Origin: Roseburia sp.
GTDB taxonomy: Bacteria > Bacillota_A > Clostridia > Lachnospirales > Lachnospiraceae
NCBI GenBank assembly: GCA_019411365.1
Contig: DXQT01000015.1
Coordinates: 1-56,635, forward strand
DNA length: 56,635 nucleotides
Reading direction: 5' to 3'
The notes below the pieces were generated by a model. The model was not told where the DNA came from. It searched no databases and was given only the letters and a program-made list of their open reading frames with translations. This document shows, one piece after another, positions 40,394 through 49,504 of the stretch; within the stretch, counting starts at the first letter, position 1; every line of letters begins with the position of its first letter. Position numbers and translations under genes: made by a program.

Positions 40394-40481
40394 CCTGCGG
40401 AAATCCGGGTATCAAAAAGTGGCTGACACCCGGGTTTTATAAATAAATTCGCCCATAAAACATATGGCGTGCTCTTTCCCC

Positions 40482-40832
40482 TTAGAATGGAAGTCCGCCA
40501 AGACCACCCATGCCGCCGGTAATTTTTGACATGGAATCCGAAGAGAATTCTTCTAACTGACGAAGTGCCTCATTGGTTGCTGCCATGATCAGATCCTCTA
40601 ACATCTCGATGTCATCCGGGTCAACTACTTCCTCGGATAATTTTACTTTTGTAATCTCTCTCTTACCGGAAACAGTAACTTCAACAGCTCCACCACCTGC
40701 TGCTGCAGTAATCTCTTTTTCTTCTAATTCTTTCTGTGCCTCTTCCATCTGACGCTGCATTTTCTGCGCCTGTTTCATAAGGTTGTTCATGTTGCCCGGC
40801 ATACCGCCCGGGAAACCGCCTCTTTTTGCCAT
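40482..40832 (-). CDS. YbaB/EbfC family nucleoid-associated protein
   Basis: A 116-residue DNA-binding protein. The N terminus MAKRGGFPGGMPGNMNNLMKQAQKMQRQMEEAQ is typical of the Firmicute branch, followed by the tweezer-shaped core (EITKVKLSEEVVDPDDIEMLEDLIMAATNEAL) and the Gly-rich tail GGMGGLGGLPF. Members bind DNA as dimers and bend it. The start at 40832 follows AAGGAGGATTCAC-ATG. It follows dnaX by 64 bp on the same strand, the usual neighbour order. Confidence 0.94.
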   Translation of the reverse strand: MAKRGGFPGGMPGNMNNLMKQAQKMQRQMEEAQKELEEKEITAAAGGGAVEVTVSGKREITKVKLSEEVVDPDDIEMLEDLIMAATNEALRQLEEFSSDSMSKITGGMGGLGGLPF

Positions 40833-40896
40833 GTGAATCCTCCTTGTTTTGCGGAGCAAAATGCGACTGCCTTTGCAGGAGCAGAGGATTTTACTC

Positions 40897-42477
40897 CTAA
40901 AAATCGTCTTCTTCTATTTCAAAATTAATCAACTGGCGTAAATCGGGATAGATCTCCCCGCTTGGCGTGCCAGTGTCATTTAATTTTACCAGAATCTCTA
41001 CCTCTTTGCCAAGTCTTTCTGCAACTGCTGCCCGAAATTCATCCTGGCAGTTAGAACGGTTCTCTTCTATATAAGTGTACGCATTGGCATCCTCAAATGC
41101 CAGGATCAGCGTACCGCCCTCTCCTAATGTCGGAACTGCTTTTTTGAGATAGGTTCTTGTGATTCCTGTCAGCTGTGATAAAATGCCGCTCCAGCTGCTC
41201 ATGATCTGTTTGATATCTTCAGGGATTGCCTTGGGAAGTTCCTTTTTTTTTAACACCGCCGATGCGGCAGAAGAACCTGTTGTCCCCGCAGCCATGTCAC
41301 CGGATGCCTGCGTTACCACAATACCCTTCTCCAGCTTTTTTTCGAGACTGTCCACGCGGTCGATCAGCGAACCATAATCTTTTTCCATCTCCGGTTTACA
41401 TAATTTGATCACCGCGATCTCGATCAGTATACGCTTCTGTACGGCATAACGGATCTGATTACTCAGTTCTGAAAAAATACGGATATAGCGCATAAGAATG
41501 TCTGTGTCTACCATCTGCGCCTCTTCTTTTAACAGGGCAAGATTCTCCGTTGAAATGTCAAGCACATCCTCCATGTCATCCGAGCTCTGTACAAGCATGA
41601 GATTCCTCAGATACCAGGTAAAATCATTGACAAACTGTCCTAATTCCCTGCCCTCAATGACCATCTCATCGATCACACCGATTGCACCGGTCACATTTTT
41701 CTCTAAAATCTGACGGAGCAGTCTGCTGAAAATCTCAGTATCAACCGCACCGAGTGTTTCAAGTACTTTGTCGTAAGTAAGATCCTGCCCAAGATAAAAC
41801 GCAATACACTGGTCTAACAGACTGAGTGCATCCCGCATGGAACCGTCCGCCGCCTTTGCGATATAGCGGATCGCACGTTCCTCCACTGTGACCTGCTCCT
41901 TTTCCATCAGTTCCATCAGTCTCGCTGAGATCGTCTCAATGGAAATACGCCTGAAATCGTATCTCTGACAGCGGGATAAGATTGTGATCGGTATCTTGTG
42001 TGCCTCCGTTGTTGCCAGAATAAAAATAACATATGATGGCGGCTCCTCGAGTGTCTTTAGCAGTGCATTAAATGCACCTATGGAAAGCATATGAACCTCA
42101 TCGATAATGTAGACTTTGTATTTGCCTTCCGTCGGACGGTATTCCACCTCCTCACGGATCTGGCGGATGTTATCCACACCGTTATTCGATGCGGCATCGA
42201 TCTCGATCACATTCATGGAGTTGCCCGCTGCAATCGCCCTGCAGGCCGGGCACTCTCCACACGGGCTGCCGTCTACAGGATGCTCACAGTTGACCGCCTT
42301 TGCAAATATCTTTGCGATGGTCGTCTTACCGGTTCCCCTGGTTCCACAAAACAGATACGCATGCCCGATCCTGTCTGCTTTGATCTGGTTTTTTAATGTT
42401 GTAACAATGTGTTCCTGTCCTTTGACGTCCTCAAACTCCTGTGGACGGAACTTACGATATAATGCTGTGTATGACAT
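40897..42477 (-). CDS. dnaX: DNA polymerase III subunit gamma/tau
   Basis: A 526-residue clamp-loader ATPase. It begins MSYTALYRKFRPQEFEDVKGQEHI; the Walker A loop GTRGTGKTT is near residue 45, the four-Cys zinc module (CEHPVDGSPCGECPAC) near 62-77, Walker B/DExH-type VYIIDEVHML near 115 and sensor 1 FILATTE soon after. Domain III and a tau-specific C-terminal region follow. The start at 42477 follows GGGGATTAAG-ATG, 1 bp from the pfkA stop. Confidence 0.95.
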   Translation of the reverse strand: MSYTALYRKFRPQEFEDVKGQEHIVTTLKNQIKADRIGHAYLFCGTRGTGKTTIAKIFAKAVNCEHPVDGSPCGECPACRAIAAGNSMNVIEIDAASNNGVDNIRQIREEVEYRPTEGKYKVYIIDEVHMLSIGAFNALLKTLEEPPSYVIFILATTEAHKIPITILSRCQRYDFRRISIETISARLMELMEKEQVTVEERAIRYIAKAADGSMRDALSLLDQCIAFYLGQDLTYDKVLETLGAVDTEIFSRLLRQILEKNVTGAIGVIDEMVIEGRELGQFVNDFTWYLRNLMLVQSSDDMEDVLDISTENLALLKEEAQMVDTDILMRYIRIFSELSNQIRYAVQKRILIEIAVIKLCKPEMEKDYGSLIDRVDSLEKKLEKGIVVTQASGDMAAGTTGSSAASAVLKKKELPKAIPEDIKQIMSSWSGILSQLTGITRTYLKKAVPTLGEGGTLILAFEDANAYTYIEENRSNCQDEFRAAVAERLGKEVEILVKLNDTGTPSGEIYPDLRQLINFEIEEDDF

Positions 42478-42478
42478 C

Positions 42479-43552
42479 TTAATCCCCGAAACTGATTCCA
42501 ATCCGTTTTGCCTCTTTGATCATCTGGCAATCCGGGTCTACTGTTTTTAATCTGCCTGCCACTTCACCTAATGGAACGCGTTTTGTCTTTCCATTGATCA
42601 TGGCGATCATGTTGCCATAATCCTCGTCCATGACAGCCTGTGCTGCGGCAGAACCAAGTCTGGTACAGAGTACACGGTCGTATGGACACGGACTTCCGCC
42701 TCTCTGTGTATGTCCCGGAACCGTCACACGGACTTCCACTCCGGTCTCCTCAAAAATACGATCCGCGATCTCATAGGAAACAGACGGATATTTGCGTTTT
42801 GCAACCTTTTCTTTGTACTCCTTTTTGGATAATGCCGCATCCTCTTTTGAGATAGCTCCCTCCGCAACCGCAAGAATTGTAAATCCTTTTCCGGCTTTGG
42901 TACGCTTATTAATAGCTGCGATCACTTTTTCAATGTCATAAGGAATCTCCGGCAGTAAAATGATATCTGCACCACCTGCAACTCCTGCATAAAGTGTCAG
43001 CCAGCCAACTTTATGTCCCATAACTTCCACGATAAATACGCGGTTATGGGAAGCTGCCGTTGTATGGATACAGTCGATCGCATCCGTTGCAATATTGATC
43101 GCACTCTGAAATCCGAATGTAACATCCGTTCCATAGATATCGTTATCGATCGTTTTCGGAAGATGAATTACATTTAATCCTTCCTCGCGAAGCAGATTTG
43201 CCGTCTTCTCCGTTCCATTTCCGCCTAAGATGACCAGACAGTCCAGTCTTAACTTATAATAGGTAGATTTCATTGCCTCTACTTTATCTAATCCGTTCGC
43301 ATCCGGCACACGCATCTGCTTAAACGGCTGTCTGGAAGATCCAAGGATCGTTCCGCCTTTGGTAAGTATTCCGGAAAAATCTGCAGATGTCAGTAATCTG
43401 TAATCTCCATAAATCAGCCCTTTATAACCATTTAAAAAGCCGTAAATCTCCAGCTCATCCACATTTTCACTTAAGCCTTTTACTACGCCGCGCATTGCTG
43501 CGTTTAATGCCTGGCAATCACCGCCGCTTGTTAACATACCGATTCTCTTCAT
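42479..43552 (-). CDS. pfkA: 6-phosphofructokinase
   Basis: A 357-residue phosphofructokinase that phosphorylates fructose 6-phosphate. Motifs: MLTSGGDCQALNAAMRG at the N terminus, ILGGNGTEKTANLL at the phosphoryl-donor site, LPKTIDNDIYGTDVTFGF with the catalytic TIDND, and GYTQRGGSPC-like VPGHTQRGGSPC. The donor site is mixed: GGNG has the Gly typical of ATP enzymes, whereas PKTIDND has the Lys typical of pyrophosphate-dependent ones, so the donor is uncertain. The start at 43552 follows AGGAGGAAACGCGG-ATG. A TTGCAA-17-TAATAT promoter is visible just upstream. Confidence 0.9.
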   Translation of the reverse strand: MKRIGMLTSGGDCQALNAAMRGVVKGLSENVDELEIYGFLNGYKGLIYGDYRLLTSADFSGILTKGGTILGSSRQPFKQMRVPDANGLDKVEAMKSTYYKLRLDCLVILGGNGTEKTANLLREEGLNVIHLPKTIDNDIYGTDVTFGFQSAINIATDAIDCIHTTAASHNRVFIVEVMGHKVGWLTLYAGVAGGADIILLPEIPYDIEKVIAAINKRTKAGKGFTILAVAEGAISKEDAALSKKEYKEKVAKRKYPSVSYEIADRIFEETGVEVRVTVPGHTQRGGSPCPYDRVLCTRLGSAAAQAVMDEDYGNMIAMINGKTKRVPLGEVAGRLKTVDPDCQMIKEAKRIGISFGD

Positions 43553-43750
43553 CCGCGTTTCCTCCTGCATACCCATATTTACTTTGCCCAGTTTTCACAT
43601 ATACCGCCCACAATCGCATGCGACGGATATGTGTCTTTCGCTCTATTTAAAATATTACCCTTTTCACGGATATTTTGCAATATTTCAGATGAAAATCAAA
43701 AAAGTACTGCAACAGGTTCTCCCATTTGAAAAACTCTGCCGCAGCACCAA

Positions 43751-43824
43751 TCGGGGTAACAGGATTTGAACCTGCGACCTCACGGCCCCCAGCCGTGCGC
43801 GCTACCAAACTACGCCATACCCCG
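43751..43824 (-). tRNA. tRNA-Pro (anticodon GGG)
   Basis: On the minus strand a 74-nt cloverleaf: acceptor CGGGGTA pairs with TACCCCG plus discriminator A; anticodon stem CACGG/CCGTG closes loop CTGGGGG with anticodon GGG; the T arm has GCAGG-TTCAAAT-CCTGT. CCA is not encoded. It stands alone between pfkA and the antiporter gene. Confidence 0.95.
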
Positions 43825-44010
43825 TAGACAAGGAACATCTTTATCGTAGATGATATAAACTTGTCAGAATCCACTATACCATATGTATATGCTTTTTTAA
43901 AGGTCGTAATGCAATTTGTATTTTTTTTATTGTTTTTATGTTTTTTTTATTTTCTGGTAGAAAAAAGGTTCAGATTGTGTTAAGATTTAACCTTGCAAAA
44001 AGACTATTTA

Positions 44011-44039
44011 TTGACATTTTTTTGCAATCAACAAATAAT
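44011..44039 (+). promoter_or_regulatory. Promoter of the NhaD-type antiporter operon
   Basis: TTGACA (44011-44016), 17 bp, AATAAT (44034-44039), 40 bp ahead of the start codon. Confidence 0.6.
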
Positions 44040-44079
44040 GATATGGATTTATATATCATAGAATTTGGAGGCTGATTTT

Positions 44080-45522
44080 ATGAAAAAGTTACTTGCTCTT
44101 TGTGGAAGCATCGCAACTATGCTGCTTTTCACACCGCTAACGATTCTCGCAGCAGAATCCGGCGAAAGCAGTACTGCAACGGTTCCGCTATGGCTTTGTA
44201 TCCCATTTGCCGGTCTGTTACTCTGTATCGCAGTACTTCCGCTTGTAAAACCGGAATGGTGGGAGAAAAACCAGCCGCTTGCCGTAGCCGTATGGTCCCT
44301 GTTATTTATCATTCCGTTTGCAGTGACCTATAGTGCCGGAGATGCGGTCGAAACAGTACTTGAGTGTATTTTAAACGATTACCTGACTTTTATCGTCCTG
44401 TTATTTGGTCTGTTCTGTGTTGCCGGTAACATCACTTTAGAAGGCGATCTCGCAGGTTCCCCGCGCGTCAACGTAATCTTCCTTGCGATCGGTACCTTAC
44501 TTTCCAGCTGTATCGGTACAACCGGTGCCAGTATGTTAATGGTACGTCCGATGATCAAGATGAACTCCTGGCGTCAGCACAAGAGTCACATTATGGTATT
44601 TTTTATCTTCCTGATCTCGAATATGGGAGGATGCTTAACCCCGATCGGTGATCCGCCACTTTTAATGGGATTTATGCGTGGTGTTCCGTTCTTCTGGAGC
44701 CTGCATCTGTTCCCGATCTTAATCTTTAATATGGTAATTTTACTGACTGTATTCTATCTCTTAGACCGTCACAATTACCGCAAAGATATTGCAAACGGCA
44801 GAAAACCGGATATCAGCAAAGCCGGTACCACATTAAAGATCGATGGTCTGCACAACATTATTTTCCTTATTATGATCGTTGCTGCTGTTATTTTAAGTGG
44901 AACTCTTCCGAACCTTGCAGCATTTCAGGATGCAGCCGGAAACGTTCGCGGTATCCGTGTATTCCGTGAGGTGACACTTGGTTTTCCTTCTATTATTGAG
45001 GTTGCCATCATCCTGCTTGCCGCTTTATTATCTTTTAAAACAACAGACTCTCAGATCCGTACCAGTAACCACTTTACCTGGGGTGCGATCAAAGAAGTTG
45101 CCGTTCTTTTCATCGGTATCTTTATTACCATGCAGCCGGCACTGATGCTTCTGAAATCCATGGGACCGGAGCTTGGTCTTTCCAAACCGCTTGAGATGTT
45201 CTGGGCAACCGGTGCACTTTCCAGTTTCCTTGATAACACACCGACCTATCTGGTATTCCTGACAACTGCAGGTACACTTGGTTTCACACAGGGTATTGCA
45301 ACCACGGTCGGAACGATTCCGGTCAAAATGCTTACCGCGATTTCCTGTGGTGCCGTATTCATGGGTGCAAACACTTATATCGGAAATGCACCAAACTTTA
45401 TGGTAAAATCCATCTCTGACGAAAACGGTGTGCGTATGCCATCTTTCTTCGGATACTTATTATGGTCAATCGTATCTTTAGTTCCGGTGTTTATCATTGA
45501 CACTCTGGTATTCTTTTTATAA
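44080..45522 (+). CDS. Sodium:proton antiporter, ArsB/NhaD superfamily
   Basis: A 480-residue membrane protein with an N-terminal hydrophobic leader (MKKLLALCGSIATMLLFTPLTILAA) and about 11-12 further helices. The conserved NhaD-type blocks GTTGASMLMVRPMIKMN, NMGGCLTPIGDPPLLMGF and FLDNTPTYLVF...GANTYIGNAPNFMVKSI contain the ion-site Asp, Asn and Thr residues. It should exchange Na+ (or Li+) for H+. The start at 44080 follows GGAGGCTGATTTT-ATG. It is followed 15 bp later by a cytidylate-kinase-like gene. Confidence 0.88.
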   Translation: MKKLLALCGSIATMLLFTPLTILAAESGESSTATVPLWLCIPFAGLLLCIAVLPLVKPEWWEKNQPLAVAVWSLLFIIPFAVTYSAGDAVETVLECILNDYLTFIVLLFGLFCVAGNITLEGDLAGSPRVNVIFLAIGTLLSSCIGTTGASMLMVRPMIKMNSWRQHKSHIMVFFIFLISNMGGCLTPIGDPPLLMGFMRGVPFFWSLHLFPILIFNMVILLTVFYLLDRHNYRKDIANGRKPDISKAGTTLKIDGLHNIIFLIMIVAAVILSGTLPNLAAFQDAAGNVRGIRVFREVTLGFPSIIEVAIILLAALLSFKTTDSQIRTSNHFTWGAIKEVAVLFIGIFITMQPALMLLKSMGPELGLSKPLEMFWATGALSSFLDNTPTYLVFLTTAGTLGFTQGIATTVGTIPVKMLTAISCGAVFMGANTYIGNAPNFMVKSISDENGVRMPSFFGYLLWSIVSLVPVFIIDTLVFFL

Positions 45523-45537
45523 AGGGGGGATTTCACA

Positions 45538-46536
45538 ATGGAAAATAATATCGAAACATCACGGGCACTTGCTACCCGCATTTATGATCTCGACAGTGAA
45601 GTTTACCGTCTGGTAGGTTCTTCCCTTGGACGCACTTTTACCGGCGACAAAGAAACAAGTATTCGTAACCTGACAACCCTGATCTCTACACATCCACAGG
45701 GACATCTGCTCCGCAGTGAGATCGCTTTAATCGGTAATATGGCGCGTACGATCCGTAACAAAGAGGATCGCAGCCGTATGATGCACGAATACAATGAGAT
45801 TTTACATCAGATCGCAGAACTGCCGGAAAGTTTTGGTTCGGTTGATATCCTTGACCAGAACCTTGCTTCCTTAAATACATCCAACCTGCACCAGAAGTTT
45901 TCCAAAGACGATCATCTGATCATCTGCATCGGAAGAACACACGGAAGCGCCGGTACGGATATTGGTTTCGCGCTTGCGGATGCATTAAAGATCAACTACT
46001 ACGATGTTGAAATTTTCAACCGTGTATTAGAGCGTTTAGAGGCAGAAAAAGATTCCGTCACAGACCGTGACAGCTTTACATCAAAACTTGATCAGGTTGC
46101 AAAACATGATACCAGTGCAAAACGTTTCTTAAAAGATTTCAGCCGTTATCACGGCCTGCCGAAGAAAGATGCCGTATTTTTCAACCAGAGCGATCTGATC
46201 GTGGAAATGGCAAAAAAAGAAGACTTTATCGTAATGGGCCGCTGTGCGGATGTGATTCTGACAAACAACCGTATCCCGCACATCAGTATCTTCATCACCG
46301 CTCCGTTTGAACAGCGTGTGCGCCGTATGATGGAGGTAAACAATCTTCCGCTCAAAGAAGCTGTCCGCCGTTTAAAGAAAATTGATAAAGGACATGAACA
46401 GTACTATCATTTTTACACCGGACGTAAATGGGGAGATGCCGTAAACTATGATCTTTGTATCAACAGTGCATGCTACGGTATCGAAGAATCCGTAGAACTG
46501 ATCGAGCGTATGATCGATATCCACCCGGAGAAGTAG
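45538..46536 (+). CDS. Cytidylate kinase-like family protein
   Basis: A 332-residue protein. The C-terminal two thirds has the P-loop nucleoside-kinase fold: CIGRTHGSAGTDIGFALADAL (modified Walker A), YYDVEIFNRVLE, FIVMGRCADVIL and ISIFITAPFEQRVRRMM. The N-terminal 115 residues are a separate helical domain. The substrate is unknown. The start follows AAGGGGGGATTTCACA-ATG. It is co-transcribed with the antiporter and ends in a strong terminator. Confidence 0.85.
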   Translation: MENNIETSRALATRIYDLDSEVYRLVGSSLGRTFTGDKETSIRNLTTLISTHPQGHLLRSEIALIGNMARTIRNKEDRSRMMHEYNEILHQIAELPESFGSVDILDQNLASLNTSNLHQKFSKDDHLIICIGRTHGSAGTDIGFALADALKINYYDVEIFNRVLERLEAEKDSVTDRDSFTSKLDQVAKHDTSAKRFLKDFSRYHGLPKKDAVFFNQSDLIVEMAKKEDFIVMGRCADVILTNNRIPHISIFITAPFEQRVRRMMEVNNLPLKEAVRRLKKIDKGHEQYYHFYTGRKWGDAVNYDLCINSACYGIEESVELIERMIDIHPEK

Positions 46537-46546
46537 ATCACATGCT

Positions 46547-46599
46547 AAAGAGGCATATTGCAGAAACCAGCTGGGCTGGCTGCAATATGCCTCTTTTTT
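46547..46599 (+). terminator. Terminator of the antiporter operon
   Basis: AAAGAGGCATATTGCAG (46547-46563) pairs with TGCAATATGCCTCTTTTTT (46581-46599); an inner CCAG/CTGG adds stability. Confidence 0.88.
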
Positions 46600-46681
46600 A
46601 TGTTTATGTATATTTTTCTTTTATTTTACATATAATTTATAATTGTGCAACAACTATATGGTTTTCCACTATTATGCACTC

Positions 46682-46711
46682 TTATCCACATTATCCACAG
46701 AGTTATCCACA
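46682..46711 (+). promoter_or_regulatory. Cluster of three perfect DnaA boxes
   Basis: TTATCCACA occurs at 46682-46690, 46691-46699 and 46703-46711, all in one direction, in an AT-rich 200-bp intergenic gap. These match the consensus DnaA box exactly. There is no dnaA/dnaN or other origin gene in the window, so a DnaA-titrating or DnaA-reactivating locus, or a DnaA-controlled site, is more likely than oriC. Confidence 0.75.
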
Positions 46712-46800
46712 TTTTTTCTGATAGTTTGTGTATTGTTTGTATATTGTCTAACATTTTACATTCATCTGTCATTTCATGTTTTTGCTGTTCCAGCGTTTTC

Positions 46801-48138
46801 CTATACCACCCGCTTATTCAGCCATTTTCCACGTTTATACCGTATTACAAATAAGAGTGAGCGGAACACCCAGTCCACATACATTCCGATCCACACGCCA
46901 AGCACGCCCATTTTCAACGTTCCTGCAAAGAAATAGCTGCTTGCAACACGGAATACCCACATGGAAAACACGCTGACTTCCATGGTATATTTCGCATCCC
47001 CCGCTGCACGCAAAACGTTCGGAAGCGCAAAACTGAGCGGCCAGATAAGCATAGCACAGATGGAAAATGTCTGTAAAAGCTGTACCGTAATTGCAAACGC
47101 CTCGCCGGACAATGAAAAACAGCCAACCAGTGGACGGACCAGAATCAATAACGTTATGTCTGTTAAACACATACCTCCATATGCAAGCCCTAACAGTTTT
47201 CTGCTGTACCATTTCGCCTGCTCTTTTTCCCCGGCACCAATGCAGCGTCCGATCACTGTCACCATCGCAAGCCCGATCGCAATCCCCGGAATATTGGCAA
47301 ACCCGGCAATACTGTTTGCCACGGCATTTGCGGCGATCGCAGCCGTTCCAAACGTTGCCGTCAGGCTTGACACCAGAAGTTTACCGATCTGAAACATTCC
47401 ATTTTCAATACCGCTTGGAATACCGATCTTTAAGATTTTTCCGATCACATCTTTCTGTGGACGCATACAGCCCGGTGTCGTGATGCAGAGCGGATTATCT
47501 TTTTTCGATAATAACACGACCATGACAAGTGCAGACACCATTCTTGCGATCAATGTCGCAAGCGCTGCCCCCATTACACCGATTCCAGCACCATAAATCA
47601 GGATCGCATTGCCGCCAATGTTAATCACATTCATGACAAGGCTGGTGTACATACTGATCTTACTGTTTCCAATACTTCGGAAAAGTGCCGCCCCGGCGTT
47701 ATACACACCGAGAAACGGATAAGATATCGCCGAGATCAAAAAATAAATCTGAGCCGCATCCATCACATCTGCTTCAATCTGTCCGAAAATTGTACGCAAT
47801 AAAAAACGATGTAAAAATAATACCAGAATCATTACTGTTCCGGATGATGTGAGCATGATAAACATCAGCTGTCCCGCAGAAAGTTTTGCTTTCTCCGGCA
47901 TCTTTTTGCCGAGATACTGGCTGCACACAACGGCCCCGCCTGTCGCAAGTGCCGACAGTATCTGAATCAATAACACACTGATGCTGTCTACGAGTGATAC
48001 ACCGGAAACAGAAGCCTCTCCACAGGAAGACACCATCAGGGTATCAAACAGACCGATGCTTAAAGCCAGCATCTGCTCTATGATCAGCGGTATGATCAGT
48101 TTTTTCAAATCCTCTCTTGTAAAAATCGGTTGTTCCAT
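46801..48138 (-). CDS. MATE family efflux transporter (second copy)
   Basis: A 445-residue, 12-helix MATE protein; EDLKKLIIPLIIEQMLALSIGLFDTLMVSSCGEASVSGVSLVDS is a typical first MatE repeat and GIPSGIENGMFQIGKLLVSSL begins the second half. It is a different lineage from the MATE gene at 9986. It should export cationic or aromatic compounds. The start at 48138 follows GAGGATTAAT-ATG, next to a tandemly duplicated leader element. Confidence 0.9.
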   Translation of the reverse strand: MEQPIFTREDLKKLIIPLIIEQMLALSIGLFDTLMVSSCGEASVSGVSLVDSISVLLIQILSALATGGAVVCSQYLGKKMPEKAKLSAGQLMFIMLTSSGTVMILVLFLHRFLLRTIFGQIEADVMDAAQIYFLISAISYPFLGVYNAGAALFRSIGNSKISMYTSLVMNVINIGGNAILIYGAGIGVMGAALATLIARMVSALVMVVLLSKKDNPLCITTPGCMRPQKDVIGKILKIGIPSGIENGMFQIGKLLVSSLTATFGTAAIAANAVANSIAGFANIPGIAIGLAMVTVIGRCIGAGEKEQAKWYSRKLLGLAYGGMCLTDITLLILVRPLVGCFSLSGEAFAITVQLLQTFSICAMLIWPLSFALPNVLRAAGDAKYTMEVSVFSMWVFRVASSYFFAGTLKMGVLGVWIGMYVDWVFRSLLFVIRYKRGKWLNKRVV

Positions 48139-48152
48139 ATTAATCCTCATTT

Positions 48153-48271
48153 CTGCACAGTCTTTTTGTATCACAAATTTGAGCATAAGTACATTCCTGC
48201 ACAGTCTTTCTGTATAACAAATTTGAACATAAGCACATTCCTACATGTAGAAAATTCAATTTTTCACATGT
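48153..48271. repeat. Hairpin leader element, copy E, with 44-bp tandem duplication
   Basis: Two 44-bp units (48153-48196 and 48197-48240) agree at 40 positions, each starting CTGCACAGTCTTT and containing ACAAATTTG. They correspond to stems 1-2 of copies A and B. The third stem follows at 48243-48271 as ACATGT-rich arms around AAAATTCAATTTTT, with compensating changes versus GTGTGAAAAAT/ATTTTTCACAC. It lies immediately ahead of the MATE ribosome site. Confidence 0.65.
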
Positions 48272-48281
48272 GTTTCCACAC

Positions 48282-48317
48282 AAAACGTGGCATAGCTTTA
48301 CGCCATGCCACGTTTTT
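48282..48317. terminator. Terminator downstream of pta
   Basis: AAAACGTGGCAT (48282-48293) pairs with ATGCCACGTTTTT (48305-48317). It lies about 85 bp beyond the pta stop and has T-runs in both directions. Confidence 0.8.
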
Positions 48318-48400
48318 ATTCTGTCATATTTGTTTTGTATTTAAAACGTACTGTCATGCACGGAAAATTCTACCCGTACCAACAGTTCCAATCATCCGTC

Positions 48401-49384
48401 TTATGCAAGTGCTGCAGTGATGATAGCCATAGAATAAACTTCTGCTGCATTACATCCACGGGACAGATCGTTGATCGGAGCATTTAATCCAAGTAAGATC
48501 GGACCATAAGCCTCGAAATTACCAAGACGCTGTGCGATCTTGTAACCGATGTTTCCGGCACTGATCTCCGGGAAGATAAATGTGTTTGCATGACCTGCAA
48601 CCGGGTTGCCCGGGCATTTGGTACGTGCTACACGAGGAGAAACTGCTGCATCGAACTGAAGTTCTCCCTCGATTGGAAGATCCGGATATTTTGCTTTGGC
48701 TTTGGCTGCAGCATTACGCATCTTATCTACATCCTCACCTTTACCGGAACCAAGTGTAGAGTAGCTTAAGAATGCAACCTTCGGATCAACACCGAAAATC
48801 TTTGCACACTGTGCTGTCTCACCTGCGATCTCAACTAACTCATCCTCTGTCGGATGGATGTTGATTGCACAGTCACCCATTGCAAGAACTTCGTTCTCAC
48901 CGGTAGCTGCAGGACGTACCATGATAAAGCAGGAAGATACGATTGTGTTGCCCGGTTTTGTCTTGATCAGCTGTAATGCCGGACGTACGGTATCTGCTGT
49001 TGAATAGGTTGCTCCACCGAGAAGTGCATCAGCAACGCCCATTTTTACAAGCATGGTTCCGAAGTAGTTTGCCTGGGAAAGAATACCTCTTGCCTGCTCC
49101 GGTGTCACACCTTTGCTCTTACGAAGTTCACAGAATAAATCTACCATCTCATCCATTCTGTCATAATTAGTCGGATCAATGATCTCTGCTCCACGGATAT
49201 TAAAACCGCACTCTTCCGCTTCAGCAGCAATTTTATCCGGATTACCGATTAAGATCGGATGAAGGAATGTTCCTGCTAACAGACGGGAAGCAGCCTCTAA
49301 AATACGAGGATCATCGCCCTCTGTAAACACGATTTTCTTAGGATCTTTTTTTAAGATGTCGATCAGTTGTCCAAATCCAAACAT
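48401..49384 (-). CDS. pta: Phosphate acetyltransferase
   Basis: A 327-residue enzyme of usual length for single-domain Pta, which interconverts acetyl-CoA and acetyl phosphate. Motifs: KKIVFTEGDDPRILEAA near the N terminus, GATYSTADTVRPALQ, SSCFIMVRP and LSYSTLGSGKGEDVDKM. The start at 49384 follows GTGAGGAATTAATC-ATG. A TTGAAT-16-TATAAT promoter precedes it. The usual partner ackA is not adjacent; the gene is flanked downstream by a MATE pump, so acetate kinase must be encoded elsewhere if present. Confidence 0.95.
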   Translation of the reverse strand: MFGFGQLIDILKKDPKKIVFTEGDDPRILEAASRLLAGTFLHPILIGNPDKIAAEAEECGFNIRGAEIIDPTNYDRMDEMVDLFCELRKSKGVTPEQARGILSQANYFGTMLVKMGVADALLGGATYSTADTVRPALQLIKTKPGNTIVSSCFIMVRPAATGENEVLAMGDCAINIHPTEDELVEIAGETAQCAKIFGVDPKVAFLSYSTLGSGKGEDVDKMRNAAAKAKAKYPDLPIEGELQFDAAVSPRVARTKCPGNPVAGHANTFIFPEISAGNIGYKIAQRLGNFEAYGPILLGLNAPINDLSRGCNAAEVYSMAIITAALA

Positions 49385-49447
49385 GATTAATTCCTCACTT
49401 TTTATAAATTGTAATTGGCGCTCTCTACCAGCGCATATCATGTTTTC

Positions 49448-49475
49448 ATTATATAGCAGTTTTTTCGAAATTCAA
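49448..49475 (-). promoter_or_regulatory. pta promoter
   Basis: Minus strand TTGAAT (49470-49475), 16 bp, perfect TATAAT (49448-49453). Confidence 0.65.
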
Positions 49476-49504
49476 TATTTGTATTCAAATAAATGCAGTT
49501 TTAT

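Noticed and set aside
46605..46800. DnaA-box cluster considered as the chromosomal origin
   Set aside because: dnaA, dnaN, rpmH or gidA-type neighbours are absent and only three boxes are seen; a regulatory DnaA site fits better.
48153..48240. Tandem 44-bp units considered as a CRISPR array
   Set aside because: Units are contiguous without unique spacers, only two are present and no cas genes are in the window; they belong to the leader-element family.
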